Part shown: positions 1 to 4,431 of the stretch, piece by piece
Layout: each line of letters begins with the position of its first letter
Numbering within the stretch: position 1 is the stretch's first letter
Source of the DNA: Thermoproteota archaeon
GTDB lineage: Archaea > Korarchaeota > Korarchaeia > Korarchaeales > Korarchaeaceae
Assembly: GCA_003661265.1 (NCBI GenBank)
Contig: QMVU01000039.1
Span: 1-8,231 of the forward strand
Reading direction: 5' to 3'
DNA length: 8,231 nucleotides
Program-made: the position numbers and the translations under genes
The notes under the pieces: generated by a model
What the model was told of the DNA's origin: nothing
Database searches by the model: none
What the model saw: only the letters and a program-made list of their open reading frames with translations

Positions 1-57
1 CCTTAGGACGATGTGCCAGGACATGCCGTCCAGCCCTATCAAAGCAGCTTTCCGCAT
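1..57 (-). CDS. Alkaline-phosphatase-superfamily phosphodiesterase, N-terminus only (3' partial)
   Basis: A reading frame too short for usual ORF calling starts at an ATG (complement of 55-57) and runs open off the left edge. Its 19 visible residues are MRKAALIGLDGMSWHIVLR. A strand of hydrophobic residues followed by G-L-D-G and a tryptophan is the usual opening of type I phosphodiesterase/nucleotide pyrophosphatase proteins of the alkaline phosphatase superfamily. In that family the Asp (here D10) is a metal ligand at the two-metal active site. The start lies 4 bases past the stop of the GT4 gene 62-1144 and has an AGGTGAG ribosome-binding site 3 bases upstream, so the two genes are very probably co-transcribed. 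Relatives often sit in archaeal and bacterial polysaccharide loci, where a role in adding or removing phospho-substituents can be guessed. The reaction here is unknown. The family call rests on 19 residues only. Confidence 0.68.
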   Translation of the reverse strand, partial: MRKAALIGLDGMSWHIVLR

Positions 58-60
58 GGG

Positions 61-67
61 CTCACCT
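61..67 (-). promoter_or_regulatory. Shine-Dalgarno site overlapping the upstream stop codon
   Basis: On the minus strand AGGTGAG is followed by CCC and then the ATG at 57. GGTGA pairs with the archaeal 16S 3' end (AUCACCUCC). The TGA inside it is also the stop codon of the GT4 gene 62-1144. This supports translational coupling and supports the partial gene at 1-57 being real. Confidence 0.6.
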
Positions 68-1144
68 ACAATCTTCGCATGTGCCTTCGGAGGAAATCAC
101 CTCGACTATCATCCGTGCCTCTGCCCTTAATTCCTCGGCTCTCACAGGACCCCTCCTCATTAACTCTTTCCTTAGGCCATCATCGTACCACAGCCTCTCG
201 ATGGCCTCAGCTATTTCCTCCGGCACAGGGTCGCAAATGATTCCTGCCCCGCCCACAACTTCCGGCAGACTTCCAGCCCTTGAGGCGACAACAGGTGCTC
301 CGCAAGCCATCGCCTCGACTGCAGCAAAGCAGAAGGTCTCGTAAAGGGATGGGATGATGACGACGTCGGAAGCTGCATAGACCTCCGGCATCCTCTCGTG
401 CGGCAGGGTACCCGCGTACTTCATCCTCCTCAGTACACCCAGGCTTCTGCCGATTCTCAAGACCTTCCCAAGATATCCTTGGTTCCTTCCTACAAGCAGC
501 AGCCTGGCAGGAACCTTCCTAATCAAATAAAGGGCTTTAACCAACCTGTCGAGCCCCTTAGTCGGGTTAATCCTTCCGACGTACGTTATCAGGAACTCAG
601 AACGACTTATGCCCAACTCGCCTCTGAATTGCTCTCCGGATACGCTTGGGGAGAAGATCTCCCCTATTGCATAGGGGATCTTAAAGACAGCTTCAGCCCT
701 GAACCCATACCTCCTGATCGCGTTCATCCTCTCGAAGTTAGAGGGCGTCACAACTACGTCTATCGAGTCCCTAGAAGAGATTATGTTCGTCCTAGCCCAG
801 GTTGGAAAGAGGGCGCCCAAAGGTCCCCAGGGAAGGAACCCTCTCCAGGGCCAGATCCCATAGTCGTCAAACACGATTCTCCCTGAGAAGCCCATTTTCC
901 TAGCAATCTTCCCTGCTATGATTGCTGGAAGGTTTGTGCAGATTACAACATCGAAATTCAGGTATCTCCTGGCTAATTCCCTCATCGCAACATAGTCAAG
1001 CCCCGCCCTAAAGGGAACTTCCCCTAAAACAGGTTTAACGCCCACGTACCTGTCCCTTCCTTCTCCAGCTACCCTCATCGGCGAGATTTCGAACTCTCTG
1101 TCGAGTATTCCAGGGTAGTGGTTTACCTCTACCAACACCCTCAT
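62..1144 (-). CDS. GT4-family glycosyltransferase (GT-B fold)
   Basis: A 360-residue retaining glycosyltransferase of family GT4, expected at the inner face of the membrane, moving a sugar from a nucleotide-sugar donor to a glycan or lipid acceptor. The N-terminal Rossmann domain covers about residues 1-165 but lacks the usual glycine-rich loop near residue 15. The donor-binding C-terminal domain starts near 184. It carries YVGRINPTKG (188-197; R191 and K196 are the phosphate-contacting pair) and an intact EX7E motif, E269 to E277, followed by EAMACGAPVVAS. The protein ends in CEDCR, an unusual small Cys pair. The usual closing Trp-containing helix of GT4 enzymes is not evident. The ATG at 1144 has AGGAG 7-8 bases upstream. 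The gene heads a minus-strand unit whose next member is the phosphodiesterase at 1-57. Donor and acceptor cannot be told from sequence. Confidence 0.9.
   Translation of the reverse strand: MRVLVEVNHYPGILDREFEISPMRVAGEGRDRYVGVKPVLGEVPFRAGLDYVAMRELARRYLNFDVVICTNLPAIIAGKIARKMGFSGRIVFDDYGIWPWRGFLPWGPLGALFPTWARTNIISSRDSIDVVVTPSNFERMNAIRRYGFRAEAVFKIPYAIGEIFSPSVSGEQFRGELGISRSEFLITYVGRINPTKGLDRLVKALYLIRKVPARLLLVGRNQGYLGKVLRIGRSLGVLRRMKYAGTLPHERMPEVYAASDVVIIPSLYETFCFAAVEAMACGAPVVASRAGSLPEVVGGAGIICDPVPEEIAEAIERLWYDDGLRKELMRRGPVRAEELRAEARMIVEVISSEGTCEDCR
654..682. repeat. Imperfect inverted repeat inside the GT4 coding region
   Basis: Arms AAGAT-CCCCTAT (with an extra CT between the two parts) and ATAGGGG-ATCTT flank a TGC loop. 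They give 12 base pairs with one 2-base bulge. It lies wholly within the GT4 gene 62-1144, over codons for residues around IPYAIGEI. Function unknown; it may be chance. Confidence 0.45.
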
Positions 1145-1195
1145 TCAAGGTCTCCTGTAAAGGTTGTTATAAAAGGGCAATCCTTCTTTTACTGG
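1145..1195. promoter_or_regulatory. Divergent promoter region with one central TATA element
   Basis: This 51-base gap separates two divergent GT4 genes. It contains TTATAAAA at 1167-1174, readable as TTTTATAA on the other strand. Its centre (about 1170.5) is 25-26 bases from the A of the plus-strand ATG (1196) and 26-27 bases from the A of the minus-strand ATG (1144). Archaeal transcription usually starts about 25 bases from the TATA centre, so transcripts could begin at or beside both start codons. The plus-strand start has no Shine-Dalgarno sequence, which fits a leaderless message. The minus-strand start does have AGGAG at 1152-1156, which would be lost in a leaderless message, so that direction may instead use a weaker upstream element such as GTAAAAGA near 1186-1193. 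Confidence 0.6.
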
Positions 1196-2215
1196 ATGAG
1201 GATATCCTTCGTGAACCACACCTTCCTCCCAGGCTCAGGACCAGACAGGGTGATCATGGAGCTTAGCAGGAGGCTAAGGGATAGGCACGATATCAGGATA
1301 TTCGCCTGCAGGTGGGAAGGAGAACACGTGTCAAAGGTCTCCTGCATCCATCCTCTGGGCTTTCCGGTTCCACTTCCGAGTTACAACCTGCTAAAGAAGT
1401 TGGAGGAGTTCGACGTGATAAACGTGCACTTCTACCCGTTCTGTTATTACGCTCCCTTGTTGAGGAGACCAGTCGTCATGACCTTTCATGGCTGGACAGA
1501 TGTCCCCGAGAGGGGTGTTTCCCCCTTCGTTTGGGCTAGCAGGGAGGTCATAATGGACCTCTTGAAGCTGCCAGCGAGAAGGTGTTCCCTAATAGTTTCG
1601 GTCAGCAGGTACCTGGCCAACAAGATTAGGAACGTCTCAAGAACTGTGGTGATCCCAAATGGGGTTGATCTCTCCCTGTACAAGGGTGGAGAGGATGGGG
1701 GATACGTCCTATACGTTGGCAGGCTTGTCTGGTACAAGGGAGTTCACGAGCTCATAAGGGCGATCGCCAGCATGAAGATGGACCTACACGTCGTCGGCCG
1801 GGGTCCCGAGCTGGGAAGGCTCTTGAGGCTTGCCGAATATCTTGGAGTTAAGGGAAGGGTGAAGTTCCTCGGAAAGCTTTCGGAGGAAGAGCTCATTCAA
1901 GAGTACAAGAACTGCTCCTTCTTCGCCTCAGCATCAAAGTGGGAGGGATTCGGCATGCCCTTCTTGGAGGCCAATGCATGCTCAAAGCCTGTGATAGGCT
2001 ACAACAGGGCCGCAATTCCAGAGAGGATCAGGCACGGATACAACGGGTTCTTAGCGAATGATTTCAGGGAATTAAAGGAGTATATGCGTATATTGGAGGA
2101 GGATGAGGGTTTAAGGAGGGAAATGGGGGCCAGGGGTAGGGAATTGGCCGGAGGATACGACTGGGATGTCATAGCTGCTAGGTATGAGAGGGTCTTCCAA
2201 CAAGTGCTGAGGTGA
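1196..2215 (+). CDS. GT4-family glycosyltransferase (GT-B fold)
   Basis: A 339-residue GT4 glycosyltransferase counted from the ATG at 1196. The frame stays open back to 1118, but that extension would overlap the divergent GT4 gene and its promoter, and MRISFVNHTFLPGSG is the normal opening of the fold, so 1196 is chosen. Visible elements are the N-domain loop GSG (13-15), TFHG (97-99 region) of the first Rossmann domain, VIPNGVDLSLY (152-162), YVGRLVWYKG (173-182; R176, K181), VVGRGPE (199-205), an intact EX7E motif E250 to E258 within KWEGFGMPFLEA, and a closing YDWDVIAARYERVF helix typical of GT4. It probably adds one sugar to a lipid-linked or surface glycan on the cytoplasmic side. It is first in a two-gene plus-strand unit with the GT4 at 2220. 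No ribosome-binding site precedes the ATG, and a TATA box lies about 26 bases upstream, which suggests a leaderless message. Confidence 0.9.
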   Translation: MRISFVNHTFLPGSGPDRVIMELSRRLRDRHDIRIFACRWEGEHVSKVSCIHPLGFPVPLPSYNLLKKLEEFDVINVHFYPFCYYAPLLRRPVVMTFHGWTDVPERGVSPFVWASREVIMDLLKLPARRCSLIVSVSRYLANKIRNVSRTVVIPNGVDLSLYKGGEDGGYVLYVGRLVWYKGVHELIRAIASMKMDLHVVGRGPELGRLLRLAEYLGVKGRVKFLGKLSEEELIQEYKNCSFFASASKWEGFGMPFLEANACSKPVIGYNRAAIPERIRHGYNGFLANDFRELKEYMRILEEDEGLRREMGARGRELAGGYDWDVIAARYERVFQQVLR

Positions 2216-2216
2216 T
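2209..2216 (+). promoter_or_regulatory. Shine-Dalgarno site overlapping the upstream stop codon, for a TTG start
   Basis: GAGGTGAT is an 8-base match to the complement of the archaeal 16S 3' end. It is followed by TGA and then the TTG start at 2220. Its internal TGA (2213-2215) is the stop codon of the preceding GT4 gene. It fixes the unusual TTG start of the next gene and suggests coupled translation. Confidence 0.75.
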
Positions 2217-2219
2217 TGA

Positions 2220-3383
2220 TTGGAAGCCCTATTCATAGCAAACGGGATAACAGCTGAATCGGGAGTTCAGGTAATAGGAGGAGGCGAAGTCAGGTTCATA
2301 GAGATAGCGAAGAGGTGGTCAAAGAGGGGCGTAAAAGTCCATGTCCTGACAACCCAGGCTGGAAAGGAGCTTTGCGAGAAACTCAGTTTGAGGGCTGAAT
2401 TTCACGTAATTTCGGCAGGAAATGGCACAGCTCTTGACTACGCGATGACCTTCCTGAAATCCAGGTTCGCCGTCCCGGTCAGGGATTTCGATGGAGTCCT
2501 GTACTCCACAACGGAGCACCTTTACGACTGCGCCCCAGCATTCAAGCTGAGGAGAACCTCTCCCCTGTGGGTCGCGGTGGTTCACTGGGTAGCCTCCCCC
2601 ACCAGGAAGATGGTGGGCGTGGTCCCAAGCCTGGTCTTCTACCTAAACCAGAGGATGGGGCTGAGATATGTGAGATCTAGGGCAGATCTCATCTTTGCCG
2701 TCTCAGGGGTCGTAGCTGAGAGGTTGAAGAGGATGGGGTTTGATAAGAGGGTAAGAGCTGTTGCGTGCGGCGTCGACTACGATAGGATAAGGGAGATCTC
2801 AAGGAGGAACGTGGAGAAGCATTATGACGCCATATACATGAAGAGGTTCTACCCGACTAAGGGGATATTCGATGCCGTTGAGATATGGGATTACGTGGTT
2901 AGGGAGAGGAAGGATGCAAAGCTGCTTCTGGTGGGATTTGCCCCAAAAAACGTTCTGAAGAAGGTCCTCTCCATGATAAGGGATCTGGGCCTAGAGGAGA
3001 ACATCTCGGTCAGGGGGCCCGTTTACGAGTTTGAGGAGAAGATATCGCTCTTAAGGACGAGCAGGATGTTAATCCTCCCTAGCTATGAGGAGAATTGGGG
3101 GATAGTAATAGGAGAGGCCCTTGCAGCTGGCATCCCGGTTGTAGTCTATGACCTGCCAGATATAAGGCCGATCTGGGAAAACAACGTAATCTGGTGCCCT
3201 CTGGGCGACAAGAAGTCCTTCTCCATGGAGGTCCTAAGACTCCTGAGGGATGAGGAATTGAGGGAGGAGCTAGGGGAGAGGGGAGCGGAATTCATGAGGA
3301 AGTACAGCTGGGACTCGATTGCTGAGAGGGAGTTAAAGCTAGTCAAGGACTACCTGAGGAGGGATTCATACAATGAGAGGTAG
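2220..3383 (+). CDS. GT4-family glycosyltransferase (GT-B fold), TTG start
   Basis: A 387-residue GT4 glycosyltransferase beginning at TTG (2220), chosen because a full GAGGTGAT ribosome-binding site lies 3 bases upstream and the protein then opens with a normal GT-B strand (EALFIANGI). Features: GGGE loop (20-23) before the FIEIAKRW helix, CGVDYDRI (183-190), MKRFYPTKG (207-215, in place of the commoner GR..P.KG; R209 and K214 are kept), LLLVG (235-239), an EX7E motif E291 to E299 within YEENWGIVIGEALAAGIPVV, and a closing KYSWDSIAERELKLVKDYL helix. It lies 4 bases behind the GT4 at 1196 and the two likely form one unit. Its last 34 bases overlap the end of the opposing gene at 3350-4429. 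Its motifs differ enough from its neighbour's that a recent tandem copy is unlikely. Sugar specificity unknown. Confidence 0.9.
   Translation: MEALFIANGITAESGVQVIGGGEVRFIEIAKRWSKRGVKVHVLTTQAGKELCEKLSLRAEFHVISAGNGTALDYAMTFLKSRFAVPVRDFDGVLYSTTEHLYDCAPAFKLRRTSPLWVAVVHWVASPTRKMVGVVPSLVFYLNQRMGLRYVRSRADLIFAVSGVVAERLKRMGFDKRVRAVACGVDYDRIREISRRNVEKHYDAIYMKRFYPTKGIFDAVEIWDYVVRERKDAKLLLVGFAPKNVLKKVLSMIRDLGLEENISVRGPVYEFEEKISLLRTSRMLILPSYEENWGIVIGEALAAGIPVVVYDLPDIRPIWENNVIWCPLGDKKSFSMEVLRLLRDEELREELGERGAEFMRKYSWDSIAERELKLVKDYLRRDSYNER
2671..2691. repeat. Short inverted repeat within a GT4 coding region
   Basis: Perfect 8-base arms TGAGATCT and AGATCTCA flank a 5-base spacer (2679-2683). It falls in codons for YVRSRADLIF of the GT4 gene 2220-3383. 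It could form a small hairpin, but the coding constraint and its short length make chance the simplest reading. Confidence 0.4.
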
Positions 3384-4429
3384 GTCTCCGCAACCTTCCT
3401 TAGATCCCTAAAAGCTCTAACGTATCTTTTTGCTTCCTCTCCCAACCTCCTGGCTAATTCCTTATCCGAGAGCAGCTTTGCGACGGCCTCGGCGAACCCC
3501 CTCACGTCCCCCGTCTCGACGTATATCGCCGAGTTAGGCCCTATGCAGGATATGTTCCACTTTTGATTTGCGCTGACTATGGGCTTCCCCATACAAGCTG
3601 CCTCTAAGAGGCTGTAACCAGCGTTCCCAGGAGCAACGAATACAGAGGCCCTCCTGAGGAGCTCCATTCCCTCCTCCCTTGGGACGGGTCCAATGAATTC
3701 AACGTAGTCCAGGACGCCGAGATCCTTTGCCAGCTTCTTCAGGTAGTCGAGCTGTGGTCCCCCACCGGCTACGATGAACCTAACCTTAAACTGGCTCAGG
3801 ATTAGCGGGATAGACCTCACAAATGTCTCAGGACCCTTAACTGGGAGGAGCCTTCCCAAGTAGAGGACATAGCCCCCGTCCTCGTCTTCAACTTCAGGCA
3901 GGCAGCTGATGCCGTGGGGGATCATCGCTATCCCCTCGTGGCGGAACCTGCTCACTATGTCGAAGGCTTCTTCTGTCGGAGCTACTACAATGTCGGCGGA
4001 TCTGATGGTGTAGCCGAAGAAGCTGTGGTAGAGGAGGGGTCTGAGGATCCTGACATACCATCTCTCCTGAAAGCTTCTGCCAACGTTGTGGGCAGTTAAA
4101 ATGAACGGCACACCCCCTCTCCTTGAGGCAAGAGCTGCTATAAAGGACGTGATGTATTCCTGTCCGTGGGCATGGATCACGTCGTTTTCCTTGCTTAACT
4201 GTGAGAAGAAACGTGGAGAAGGGCAGGGATTTGGGATCGTTGGAATGGGCCTGAAGGAAGGGAAGCTGTAAACTTCAATCCCATCGACCTCTCCTGGAAC
4301 GTCGCTGCACGTGTAAACTACTGGCTCGTGTCCCATCCTCAATAACTGTTTGCAGAGTTCATAGACATGAATTTCAACTCCAGCGCAAACTTCTGGGACA
4401 AAATAAGGTGTTACATGGATTATCCTCAT
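3350..4429 (-). CDS. GT4-family glycosyltransferase with a degenerate EX7E motif
   Basis: A 359-residue GT4-type protein. It opens MRIIHVTPYFVPEVCAGVEIH and shows HAHGQEY (86-92), LTAHNVG (111-117), IPHGIS (170-175), LYLGRLLPVKGPETF (189-203; R193, K198), AGGGPQLDYLKKLAKDLG (221-238) and a closing helix ending YLSLYESLLR. In the donor-site segment it reads PGNAGYSLLEAACMGKPIV (267-285). E276 matches the second Glu of EX7E, but the segment is 3 residues shorter than in the other three GT4 proteins here and the first Glu is missing. The enzyme may have altered chemistry, be a non-catalytic partner, or belong to a GT4 subgroup where this is normal. It is last in the minus-strand unit, 2 bases after the large membrane protein gene. 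A weak AGGG lies 7 bases before the ATG. Its 3' end overlaps the convergent gene by 34 bases. Confidence 0.88.
   Translation of the reverse strand: MRIIHVTPYFVPEVCAGVEIHVYELCKQLLRMGHEPVVYTCSDVPGEVDGIEVYSFPSFRPIPTIPNPCPSPRFFSQLSKENDVIHAHGQEYITSFIAALASRRGGVPFILTAHNVGRSFQERWYVRILRPLLYHSFFGYTIRSADIVVAPTEEAFDIVSRFRHEGIAMIPHGISCLPEVEDEDGGYVLYLGRLLPVKGPETFVRSIPLILSQFKVRFIVAGGGPQLDYLKKLAKDLGVLDYVEFIGPVPREEGMELLRRASVFVAPGNAGYSLLEAACMGKPIVSANQKWNISCIGPNSAIYVETGDVRGFAEAVAKLLSDKELARRLGEEAKRYVRAFRDLRKVAETYLSLYESLLR
3427..3431 (+). terminator. Possible pyrimidine-rich terminator of the plus-strand GT4 pair
   Basis: A run of five T within the pyrimidine-rich stretch ATCTTTTTGCTTCCTCTC lies 44 bases past the stop of the plus-strand GT4 gene. 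Archaeal termination commonly uses T-runs without a hairpin. It sits antisense to the 3350-4429 gene, so it also encodes protein there (Lys codons of EEAKRYV). Weak evidence. Confidence 0.2.
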
Positions 4430-4431
4430 AA

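Noticed and set aside
398..886. 162-codon open frame on the plus strand
   Set aside because: It lies antisense within the GT4 gene 62-1144, has no recognisable motif or ribosome-binding site, and reads as low-quality Pro/Ser-rich sequence.
1118..1195. 26-codon upstream extension of the plus-strand GT4 gene
   Set aside because: It would overlap the divergent gene's start and the TATA element, and the added residues do not resemble a GT-B N-terminus; the ATG at 1196 begins the fold properly.
62..4429. The four GT4 genes as recent tandem duplicates
   Set aside because: Their donor-site motifs, N-terminal loops and lengths differ widely, and only family-level motifs are shared, so they look like distinct subfamilies.
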